Position numbers and translations under genes: made by a program
Shown: one piece after another, positions 1-6,514 of the stretch
Layout of the letters: every line of letters starts with the position of its first letter
Numbering within the stretch: position 1 is the stretch's first letter
Notes under the pieces: model-generated
What the model saw: the letters and a program-made list of their open reading frames with translations, nothing else
What the model was told of the DNA's origin: nothing
The model's database searches: none
Assembly: GCA_023135255.1 (NCBI GenBank)
Contig: JAGLTN010000028.1
Span: 1-9,060 of the forward strand
Reading direction: 5' to 3'
Origin: Planctomycetota bacterium
GTDB taxonomy: Bacteria; Planctomycetota; Phycisphaerae; Sedimentisphaerales; Anaerobacaceae
DNA length: 9,060 bases

Positions 1-453
1 CTTGTCAAGATCACAGAAATCAGCATAAAAGAACTTAAAAAATATGTAAAAAACCTGAACTCAAAATACAAAGCGAACCAGAATTCATTCAGAATTGAGC
101 AGATAGCCGGCGGATTACAGATGATGACTTTACCGCCTTACAGCCATTGGTTAAGAAAACTTATCCGTGTACGCGGCGACAGCAAGCTTAGTCCTGCGGC
201 TTTAGAAACTTTGGCTATCGTAGCATATAAACAACCAATAATCAGAGCTGATGTCGAGACTGTAAGAGGTGTTGCAGCTGGGGAGATGATACGCAGTCTA
301 ATGTTTAAGGGATTGGTCAAAATCGCCGGCAGAGCGGAAATCCTCGGCAGACCAATGTTATACGGCACAACCAAAAAATTCCTGGAAATATTCGGTTTAA
401 ACTCATTAAAAGACCTGCCTGAAATTGAAGAGCTGAAAAAACCTCAGGATTGA
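1..453 (+). CDS. scpB: Segregation and condensation protein B (ScpB), 3' part, truncated at left edge
   Basis: This is the C-terminal 150 residues of ScpB, the winged-helix kleisin partner that joins Smc and ScpA in the bacterial condensin for chromosome compaction and segregation. The frame is open from base 1, so the start lies upstream; ScpB proteins are usually about 180 to 220 residues, so roughly the first quarter is missing. The family signature is clear: FRIEQIAGG (residues 31-39) ends the first winged-helix region, then LSPAALETLAIVAYKQP (63-79), a VRGV motif (89-92), GRAEILGRPMLYGTT (111-125) and the terminal FLEIFGL (128-134) followed by SLKDLP. An ATG at 121 lies inside the conserved GGLQMMT stretch and is not the real start. 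The tail is short, with a TGA stop at 451. scpA is commonly just upstream but lies outside the window. I see no convincing terminator after the stop. Confidence 0.96.
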   Translation, partial: LVKITEISIKELKKYVKNLNSKYKANQNSFRIEQIAGGLQMMTLPPYSHWLRKLIRVRGDSKLSPAALETLAIVAYKQPIIRADVETVRGVAAGEMIRSLMFKGLVKIAGRAEILGRPMLYGTTKKFLEIFGLNSLKDLPEIEELKKPQD

Positions 454-494
454 TACAAAATAAGGCTTGCTTCTGACACACAGCTTAATTTTAC

Positions 495-523
495 TTGCAA
501 AATAACTCTATATAATATATAAT
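495..523 (+). promoter_or_regulatory. Putative sigma-70-type promoter for the metallophosphoesterase gene
   Basis: TTGCAA at 495-500 and a perfect TATAAT at 518-523 are separated by 17 bp. Transcription would start near 530, giving a leader of about 25 nt. A second TATAAT at 511-516 is too close to this -35 (10 bp). The region is very AT-rich, so a chance match to the -10 is possible; the spacing and position are what support it. Confidence 0.5.
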
Positions 524-548
524 ATATTCTCAGAGAAATTTTGCAGAT

Positions 549-552
549 GAGG
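549..552 (+). promoter_or_regulatory. SD-like GAGG that bears on the start of the metallophosphoesterase gene
   Basis: GAGG lies 5 nt before the GTG at 558 but only 2 nt before the ATG at 555. If it is the ribosome binding site, spacing favours GTG (protein one residue shorter) over ATG. An in-frame TGA at 549-551 blocks any start further upstream. The motif is weak and planctomycetes often start translation without a strong SD, so the choice remains open. Confidence 0.4.
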
Positions 553-554
553 CA

Positions 555-2141
555 ATGGTGAATAGTTTTAATAAAAAATGGCAGATAAGCAGACGCGACT
601 TTTTAAAGGCTTCAAGCGCAACCTTAGCTGCTTTGGCGGCGCATGGTATTTTTCCTGCTAAAGCTTTGGCTGATTCGGGGGGCAGTTCAAATCTAATCCG
701 TTTTGGGGCTGTCACTGACACTCATTATGCTGATAGAGCAAGCACACCAACAAGATTCTACCGCGAAGCGATTGACAAATTAACTGAATGTATTAACCTG
801 ATGAATATAGAGCCGGTGGAATTTCTGGTAGAGCTGGGAGATTTCAAAGACACAAACGGTAGTGTAACCGCTACAATTGGATTTCTACAAACTATAGAAG
901 CTTTGTATCAGCAATTTAATGGGCCGGCCTACCATGTGCTGGGCAATCACGACATTGACATTATATCAAAAACTCAGTTTCTGGCAAACACTGCTAACCC
1001 AGCTTGGGTAGACCCTAATGTGACTTATTATTCTTATGACCATAATGGGATTCATTTTGTGGTGCTTGACCCGAATTACACCGGTCTGACAATTCCGCAG
1101 GAAGAACTGGATTGGCTCGAACAGGATCTTCAAGATGCCAATTGCCCTGCGATTATTTTTATCCACCAGATGCTCGAAATGAGTAGCGGCATAAGCACAT
1201 TGTGTGTAACAAACCATGCTGAAGTGCGGGACATTCTGGAAGATTCCGGAAAAGTTTTAGCTGTCTTTGCAGGGCATTACCATACAGGCAGTTACAACAA
1301 AATCAACAACATACATTATTACACATTAAAAGGAGCAATCGAAGGCACCGGCGAAGAGAATAATGCTTATGCCATAGTAGAGGTTGATGAAAATTATAAT
1401 ATCACAATTTCAGGCTATAGAAAAGCAGTCACCATGGACATGCCGAAAGACGATCCCGATATGCCTAAATTGTGGATTGACGGTGCCACCGGAGGCAACG
1501 GCACAGGGTCAACAATATTTACAGATGACTATACAACCCATGACAGCTTAATATCTGTCGGCTTCGGTTACGAAAATTTTGATGCACCTTATATTTCCGA
1601 AGCATATAGACTTTACGAAGCAGAAAGAGACTGGAGCGGGGATGGTTACGAAGTTTTGTCGATGTGGTGCAAAGGCAGCAGCCGAAATAATGAAGATCAA
1701 CTATATGTCAGGCTTGAAGACGCTGACGGCTATTCAGCAACGCAGGTTATTGCCGATACAAACGTTGTAAAATCATCGGATTGGAACCAGCTTGTCTTTG
1801 ACCTGAAAAATTTCGTGTCTGTAGATATTAGCCGAGTCAGAAAAGTAACTATCGGCATAGGTAGGCAAAATCCTGTTGCTTCAGGATATGGTTGTATTTA
1901 TCTCGACCAGATATTAGTGGGCAATGCGACATGCGGCGAGCCTTTAGATGGTGACATAAACGGCGATTGCAGAGTTAACCACAATGACCTCAAAGTCATG
2001 GCAGAGCAATGGTTAAGCGAAGGAACAGGCTTCCAAAGTAACATCAATGACAATGGCAGCAGCGCAAATAAAGTTGACTTCAAAGATTTTGCATCGATGA
2101 CAAAACAATGGTTAAAGTCAAATATGCTGCCCGGCGAATGA
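555..2141 (+). CDS. Tat-exported metallophosphoesterase, ADP-ribose/CDP-alcohol diphosphatase-like, with beta-sandwich module and dockerin-like C-terminus
   Basis: This 528-residue calcineurin-like phosphoesterase is predicted to be exported folded. A twin-arginine signal is seen at SRRDFLK (12-18), followed by an alanine-rich hydrophobic stretch to about ALA-D40. The two-metal site is complete: D55/H57 (DTH), D96 (GDFKD), N131/H132 (GNHD), H204, and H241/H243 (GHYH). The YAD after DTH, the RFYREAI helix and the AGHYHTGSY...LKGAIEG region resemble the ADP-ribose/CDP-alcohol diphosphatase branch, so a nucleotide diphosphate or other phosphoester substrate is likely but unproven. Residues about 313-455 form a probable beta-sandwich module (SGDGYEVLSMWCKG; QLYVRLEDADG; YLDQILVG). 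Residues 465-520 form a dockerin-like pair: D467-N469-D471...N475-D478 with EQWL, then a second, imperfect loop ending VDFKDF...KQWL. It has its own likely promoter and converges on the GH78 gene 24 bp downstream. Enzyme class is firm; the substrate and the role of the tail are inference. Confidence 0.9.
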   Translation: MVNSFNKKWQISRRDFLKASSATLAALAAHGIFPAKALADSGGSSNLIRFGAVTDTHYADRASTPTRFYREAIDKLTECINLMNIEPVEFLVELGDFKDTNGSVTATIGFLQTIEALYQQFNGPAYHVLGNHDIDIISKTQFLANTANPAWVDPNVTYYSYDHNGIHFVVLDPNYTGLTIPQEELDWLEQDLQDANCPAIIFIHQMLEMSSGISTLCVTNHAEVRDILEDSGKVLAVFAGHYHTGSYNKINNIHYYTLKGAIEGTGEENNAYAIVEVDENYNITISGYRKAVTMDMPKDDPDMPKLWIDGATGGNGTGSTIFTDDYTTHDSLISVGFGYENFDAPYISEAYRLYEAERDWSGDGYEVLSMWCKGSSRNNEDQLYVRLEDADGYSATQVIADTNVVKSSDWNQLVFDLKNFVSVDISRVRKVTIGIGRQNPVASGYGCIYLDQILVGNATCGEPLDGDINGDCRVNHNDLKVMAEQWLSEGTGFQSNINDNGSSANKVDFKDFASMTKQWLKSNMLPGE

Positions 2142-2163
2142 TTATCAGCTAAATTGTCACTTC

Positions 2164-2176
2164 TGTTAGTCTAACA
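2164..2176. repeat. Short palindrome in the convergent junction
   Basis: TGTTAG and CTAACA flank a single T, spanning the stop codon of the minus-strand GH78 gene. A second small dyad, AACAA-GG-TTGTT (2173-2184), overlaps it. The convergent genes are only 24 bp apart, so whatever ends transcription must lie here or inside the genes, but the stem is short and has no T-tract on either strand. I do not call it a terminator. Confidence 0.3.
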
Positions 2177-5100
2177 AGGTTGTTTGAGGTTTGTGTTTTA
2201 ACCTTTTATCCAGAAATTTATAAGCTTCCTCTCTTACCTCAACAGGGAAATCATGTTCACAGACTGGATGTCGAATTTTCATGTTATTTTCAGCACCATA
2301 AAGTTTATAAATTTTAGCCGATTCTCTGGCTGCTTCTTTTACTGGTTTGTAAGGGAAACAATCATCATGCAAAGGTGAATTGGAAAAGAATGCTCTCGGC
2401 GCAATAGCAGCAATTACTTCATGGAAATCAAAAGGCACGAGATAAGGATCAGATTTATAAACAGTTTTTATTAATGGCATATATACCTCCTGCGCCCAAC
2501 CTTCGATATTGGTAACTCCCTCTTCCTGCATCGGCCCCCAGCCGCAACTTGAGATGGTTACTTTTATTCTCTCGTCAAATGCTGTGAGAAAAGCTGCATT
2601 ATGGCCGCCCAATGAATGGCCTATTACACCTATCCTTTCTGCGTCAACTTCCGGCAGTGATTGCAGCAGGTCAACACATCGGATATGATTAAATACACCT
2701 TTCATCGTGCCGGACTGATATCTGTCAGCCTTGAAATCGTAGCCTACGTAATCGCCAAAAGGCGGATAGTCCGGTGCTATGACTACATAACCTCTCTCAG
2801 CTAATTCTTTCGCATAGGCACGATTTGCTCTGTGAGCCTGGCCATCGACAGATTTTTTACCCATCGCCATTGTCGAGTGAACAACTACCATCGCCGCATG
2901 TTTCCTGCTCTTATCATCGGGCAAATACAGATACGCATAGACAGGTTCATCTTTGTCAGCCTGGAAAGTAACAGTTAATCTTTCGTAACCAGTGCGTTTT
3001 AGCCTGTCTGTTATTTGCATATCAAAAGCGGGCAGATTATCCCGGCAAGGCAAGGGCCCCATTACCTTTTGCATATTTTCAAGAATCTCTGTCCTTCTTT
3101 TCTGCCAGTCGGCAACGGTTTTGATCTTCTTTTTATTGCCGATGCTGTCATGATAAAAACTAAGGTCAGCATGTTCACTTAAAACCTGTTTCTGGAAAGT
3201 ATCTATATTTTTCCTGTAGAAATTATGCCAGCCGGAACCGACATTATCGAAAACAATGAAGTCGCCCTGCGGTTTGCCTTTAACGGCTTTTTCGTCTATT
3301 ATAACTGCCGGATCATCAAAACCGAGCTTAGGCACATATACTTTTGCCGTGGTATTAGCTGGTACTTTCAAATTAAAATCTATTCGGCTTTTAGGCGTAT
3401 AAGAATAATAACATCTAATGTCGCCTTTAATAGTTGGCACGACAACCACTCCACTGTTTAATATGCCCAACTGAGGTTTGAACTGAAATTTTTTATAGCC
3501 CGGCTCTAAAGGTATAATACCAGCGGCATGGCGGGGCAGGATATTAGCTAAGGTAGAACCCCAGGCATGGTTCCAGTCGCAAATTGTTTTCTTCGGGTCA
3601 TAATCCCATTCTTCGGTTGTGATCGTTGAACCTATTTCCAGCATGTGCCACCAGCTATGATCTTCCTTTGATACCATAAGTGACATCGCGTGCTCATCGA
3701 AACCAGCGGCATATAAACCTTCGAGAATATACTGTACGCCATAGACGCCGAACCGGTCTCCTCTGGTTGTTACGTATTGGCCCACACTCTTTTTGTGCTT
3801 TTCAGGAACGAGCCCAAATGCCAGCGAATACGCATTAGCGTGCATGGCAGCATGAGCTGAACCTTCGCCATCGACATAGATATTTCTTTGCTTATCGAAG
3901 AAAACTTCATTAAAGCTTTTATTTACCAATGCCGCCCTTTCAGCAAAAAACTTCACATCCTCTTTTTTGTTAATCGCCAGAGCAAGCTTTTCCATCAGAA
4001 CCAAACAGCGATAATGAAATGCATTTATAACAGTATTGACAGCAACAAAATCATAATCATCACGCAGGTCATCAGAAGGCGGCCAATCTACAACATCCAT
4101 CATATCTACATACAAACCCAAATCCTTATGCAGAAAATCCTGAGTAACCAAGCCTGTCTTTGTGCTTATTAGCCCGTCTTCTCTTGCCAGCTTTAAAAGT
4201 GTTTTGATCTTTAATTTGTCATAGTACTTTTCGATAAGCTCAGTATTGGCAGTGTGCATATAATCTTCATAAACCATGAATATCATGTGCATAGGCCATT
4301 CAGTCGGAAATGTTGGATTGGCAAAAAGGAAATCTATCGTTTGCCTTGCTAAAGTGTATTCGCGGTCGAGGCAATAACCGGTAAGCTGATTAATATAAGC
4401 ATCGGCTTCGTAAGGCTTACGTTCTCTTTGGCCATCAATGTAGGCGCCGGCAAAACTCGTAGCTTTGAATGAATACTTGCAAAAGTCCCAGACCTTGAAC
4501 AAATCCATATTATTGCACAGGAAGTGCCCTATCGAGTTGTCGTGCTGATAATTATAACTAAGCTGATTTACCATTGATTTATCAAGCTCAACGGGACAAT
4601 TTATTATTTCACAATAACGGAAAGGTAGTACTCCACCAATTTTTTCAGGCATCCAGATAGTATGGTCAGGCCTGTGCTTAGGCAATTCAAGCCTTAAGCT
4701 TGTTTGCCCCGGGGTTAGTTTAACTTGCTTTTGAAAAAAAGTGACATGTTTGGAATACGGGTCACGTTTTACGAAGTCATTTTCTGTTTTTTCCTCGCCT
4801 AAGAGTATTTCAATTATCTTTTCAGATTCTATAGGTTTGGGGAAATTAATTTTTAACGTTCCAAAAGCATCTCTGCCAAAATCTATGTAATAATGCCCGT
4901 CAGCTTTTTTTGTAAATTCAGTCGTAGTAATAATATTTTCCACTATTGGATAGCGTCCCTGCCAGGGATAATCGAAAATATTAATCGCCTTTTTCCAAGG
5001 CTCAATACCATATTTACCTGCCAGTTTAGCAAACTTCCAACCGCTGTCATCAAAATCAGTTTTGTCCCAGCCCTGGGCAAGTTTGTTTGAACATTTGAAC

Positions 5101-5879
5101 GAATCGTCAAAATATATTATTTTGCTTTTGCCCGATTTAAATTTGATAACAACTTTACCGATCAGTCCGCCTGTCCACTCGTCGTTATAGACGCCGATAG
5201 TAATAAGGTTTGAGCCTTTTTTAAGATACCTGGCGATATCAAGGTTATAGGCATGTCTGTTCCAACCAAAACATATCCTGTCTTTGTGAGCTTGTATGCC
5301 ATTGATTGAGCAGTTAAAATTATCATCTGCAAATATCTGGACTAATGCAAAATCTATCTGGTCGCTGTCAATATCAAAACTTTTCCTGAAATACTGCCAA
5401 CCCCTGCCTTGGCTGTACAAAGGACCATTCCATATCCAGCTGCAGTCATCAAAGGATGAAAAAATAAATTCAGCCATAGTAAATTTCTGAGGCTTTGACC
5501 ACAAACTCGGTTGGTTTTTTTTATTCCATGTCCTGACTTGCCAGTAGTAGTGGCCAGGCTGAAGAGCTTTGCCCTGATATTCAACATTTTCAGACTTATC
5601 CGATTTCACTTTGCCGCTATCGAACATATCACCGAAATTTTTGTCGAGGTTCTCTTTGCTGGAAGCAACAATTATCTGATAGGCCCTCTGGTAGTCTGCT
5701 TTTAAATTTGAATTAACCGCCCAACCAAATTCCGGGGTTTTATCAGTAATTTCTGTAAGTTCAGCATATTCCAGAAGTTCGCACATCAGATGCGTTGGCG
5801 CCGGGCCTTTGGCAGCTGCTATAGCAACTAATAAGAAAAAAATGGCTATTGTGATATGCAATATTGATATATTTTTCAT
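2166..5879 (-). CDS. Secreted alpha-L-rhamnosidase (GH78) fused to a C-terminal alpha/beta-hydrolase esterase
   Basis: This 1237-residue protein carries two enzymes. After a Sec signal peptide (hydrophobic 8-23, cleavage near AAA) comes the usual GH78 opening (PTHLMCELLEY, TPEFGW) in an Ig-like domain to about 136. A jelly-roll domain follows (about 140-310, including NRHAYNLDIARYL), then a second beta domain (about 311-435). The (alpha/alpha)6 catalytic domain (about 440-790) has D482, E486 and D493 in the motif DGQRERKPYEAD and the probable general base in TTEEWD (E756/E757), followed by WNHAWGS. A beta-sandwich runs to about 890. Residues about 895-1237 are an alpha/beta hydrolase beginning VADWQKRRTEI and MGPLP, with nucleophile S1089 in GHSLGG, acid D1172 or D1173 (LHDD) and H1209 (EHDF). 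GH78 releases terminal alpha-L-rhamnose; the esterase probably removes acyl groups from the same glycan. The start is ATG at 5879, with SD AGGGA 6 nt upstream. Substrate is inferred; the fold assignments are strong. Confidence 0.94.
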   Translation of the reverse strand: MKNISILHITIAIFFLLVAIAAAKGPAPTHLMCELLEYAELTEITDKTPEFGWAVNSNLKADYQRAYQIIVASSKENLDKNFGDMFDSGKVKSDKSENVEYQGKALQPGHYYWQVRTWNKKNQPSLWSKPQKFTMAEFIFSSFDDCSWIWNGPLYSQGRGWQYFRKSFDIDSDQIDFALVQIFADDNFNCSINGIQAHKDRICFGWNRHAYNLDIARYLKKGSNLITIGVYNDEWTGGLIGKVVIKFKSGKSKIIYFDDSFKCSNKLAQGWDKTDFDDSGWKFAKLAGKYGIEPWKKAINIFDYPWQGRYPIVENIITTTEFTKKADGHYYIDFGRDAFGTLKINFPKPIESEKIIEILLGEEKTENDFVKRDPYSKHVTFFQKQVKLTPGQTSLRLELPKHRPDHTIWMPEKIGGVLPFRYCEIINCPVELDKSMVNQLSYNYQHDNSIGHFLCNNMDLFKVWDFCKYSFKATSFAGAYIDGQRERKPYEADAYINQLTGYCLDREYTLARQTIDFLFANPTFPTEWPMHMIFMVYEDYMHTANTELIEKYYDKLKIKTLLKLAREDGLISTKTGLVTQDFLHKDLGLYVDMMDVVDWPPSDDLRDDYDFVAVNTVINAFHYRCLVLMEKLALAINKKEDVKFFAERAALVNKSFNEVFFDKQRNIYVDGEGSAHAAMHANAYSLAFGLVPEKHKKSVGQYVTTRGDRFGVYGVQYILEGLYAAGFDEHAMSLMVSKEDHSWWHMLEIGSTITTEEWDYDPKKTICDWNHAWGSTLANILPRHAAGIIPLEPGYKKFQFKPQLGILNSGVVVVPTIKGDIRCYYSYTPKSRIDFNLKVPANTTAKVYVPKLGFDDPAVIIDEKAVKGKPQGDFIVFDNVGSGWHNFYRKNIDTFQKQVLSEHADLSFYHDSIGNKKKIKTVADWQKRRTEILENMQKVMGPLPCRDNLPAFDMQITDRLKRTGYERLTVTFQADKDEPVYAYLYLPDDKSRKHAAMVVVHSTMAMGKKSVDGQAHRANRAYAKELAERGYVVIAPDYPPFGDYVGYDFKADRYQSGTMKGVFNHIRCVDLLQSLPEVDAERIGVIGHSLGGHNAAFLTAFDERIKVTISSCGWGPMQEEGVTNIEGWAQEVYMPLIKTVYKSDPYLVPFDFHEVIAAIAPRAFFSNSPLHDDCFPYKPVKEAARESAKIYKLYGAENNMKIRHPVCEHDFPVEVREEAYKFLDKRLKHKPQTTLLD
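2169..3197 (-). other. Esterase half of the fusion protein (domain boundary)
   Basis: This segment encodes residues about 895-1237. It looks like a full-length free-standing planctomycete-type esterase, not a fragment: it has the family's N-terminal helix (DWQKRR...MQKVMGPLP), the strand PVYAYLYLP, the oxyanion region around VVVHST, the elbow GHSLGG, the acid loop PLHDDCFP and the histidine loop HDFP. The junction near residue 890 (HNFYRKNI) falls exactly after the GH78 C-terminal beta-sandwich. There is no signal peptide or good start codon context at the junction, so I read it as one polypeptide. The family lies near dienelactone hydrolases and acetyl-xylan-type esterases; I cannot assign a CE number by eye. 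Confidence 0.8.
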
Positions 5880-5885
5880 AATGGA

Positions 5886-5890
5886 TCCCT
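5886..5890 (-). promoter_or_regulatory. Shine-Dalgarno of the GH78-esterase gene
   Basis: AGGGA on the minus strand lies 6 nt before the ATG at 5879-5877, a good spacing. It supports this start, which also gives a complete Sec signal peptide. Confidence 0.6.
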
Positions 5891-5915
5891 GTTAAAAAAT
5901 TAGCAAAGCAGGAAC

Positions 5916-5944
5916 ATTTTAGAAGCTATTGACAATTTATGCAA
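5916..5944 (-). promoter_or_regulatory. Putative promoter for the GH78-esterase gene
   Basis: Read on the minus strand, TTGCAT (5944-5939) and TAAAAT (5921-5916, five of six matches to TATAAT) are separated by 17 bp. Transcription would start near 5909, giving a leader of about 30 nt that contains the SD. No clear operator dyad is seen around it. Confidence 0.5.
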
Positions 5945-5976
5945 ACACGAAAAATTAATTGCTCTGCACATTAAAA

Positions 5977-6004
5977 TTGCCTGAACTTTTAAAAAATATA
6001 TAGT
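5977..6004 (+). promoter_or_regulatory. Putative promoter for the exbD-like operon
   Basis: TTGCCT (5977-5982) and TATAGT (5999-6004) are 16 bp apart. The predicted transcription start, about 6010-6012, lies only a few bases before the ATG at 6016, which would make the mRNA nearly leaderless. A perfect TTGACA at 5929-5934 is an alternative -35, but it has only a poor -10 (ATTAAT, 19 bp away). Confidence 0.4.
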
Positions 6005-6015
6005 AGAATGGCTGC

Positions 6016-6510
6016 ATGGGAATTTTGAATAATGTAAACTCGCAGAAAGATATATTCAGCACGCTTGACAGGAGCAGTCAGGGAAGTTTTACTCTCAGGA
6101 TGGCTCCGTTGATAGATATCATTTTTCTGCTTTTGATATTTTTTCTGGTAACTGCCAATTGGAGGCCAAAGGAAAGCTTTCTGCCATTTCAGCTTCCAAC
6201 TGCTTCGGCAGATACTAAAACAATAATAAAGGCTGAGCCTCTTGTAATAGCAATCAAATCAATATCCGCCGGCTGTGTAGTTCAGATAGGTCAAAGCGTT
6301 GCTGTGGAAATTGTCGATGAAACCACAGATGAAAATCTGGCTTTGATGATGGAAAAATTAAAACAGTGCATGGTCCAGCAGAAGAGATTTACTTCTGATC
6401 CGATAGAAATTGTTTGCGAAAGAGAAGTTAAGTGGCAATACCTTGCAAAAATTTATAATTTGATGTATGGCTCAGGTCTGACTGATATTACATTTGCTAT
6501 GACGGAGTAA
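6016..6510 (+). CDS. ExbD/TolR-family biopolymer transport protein
   Basis: This 164-residue single-pass inner-membrane protein belongs to the ExbD/TolR family, whose members pair with an ExbB/TolQ proton channel to energise outer-membrane or envelope processes. The N-terminal cytoplasmic segment (1-28) leads into MAPLIDIIFLLLIFFLVTA (29-47), the family's one transmembrane helix, with the essential aspartate at D34. The periplasmic part follows, with beta-strand-like stretches (PLVIAIKSI, CVVQIGQ, PIEIVCE) and the closing pattern YNLMYGSGLTDITFAM typical of the ExbD C-terminal domain. Length is slightly above the common 130-150. The start is the first ATG after an in-frame TAG at 6004; no SD is visible. 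The next gene begins 4 nt after its stop, so they form an operon. No ExbB/TolQ gene is next to it on the left, where the divergent GH78 gene lies, so this copy is separated from its usual partner. Confidence 0.92.
   Translation: MGILNNVNSQKDIFSTLDRSSQGSFTLRMAPLIDIIFLLLIFFLVTANWRPKESFLPFQLPTASADTKTIIKAEPLVIAIKSISAGCVVQIGQSVAVEIVDETTDENLALMMEKLKQCMVQQKRFTSDPIEIVCEREVKWQYLAKIYNLMYGSGLTDITFAMTE
6504..6507 (+). promoter_or_regulatory. Shine-Dalgarno of the helical-repeat protein gene, inside the end of the exbD-like gene
   Basis: GGAG lies within the last codons of the upstream gene and 7 nt before ATG 6515. Its position supports this start and suggests translational coupling of the pair. It contrasts with the missing SD on the first gene. 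Confidence 0.6.
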
Positions 6511-6514
6511 AAAA

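Noticed and set aside
454..490. Possible terminator after scpB.
   Set aside because: The matching bases do not form a stem of useful length and there is no T-tract directly behind any hairpin.
966..1217. Open frames antisense to the phosphoesterase gene, here and at 530-721 and 1898-2083.
   Set aside because: No family resemblance, and they overlap clearly coding sequence with intact catalytic motifs; they are shadows.
3888..4172. Plus-strand open frame opposite the GH78 catalytic domain, and similar ones at 3225-3461, 4893-5090, 5296-5490 and 5511-5705.
   Set aside because: Their translations are low in recognisable structure and lie opposite conserved GH78 sequence; no ribosome binding site or neighbour supports them.
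5515..5522. Run of eight T (A on the coding strand) in the GH78 gene, resembling a slippery frameshift site.
   Set aside because: The zero frame continues for over 1100 residues of well-conserved domains after it, and the alternative frame gives no sensible product.
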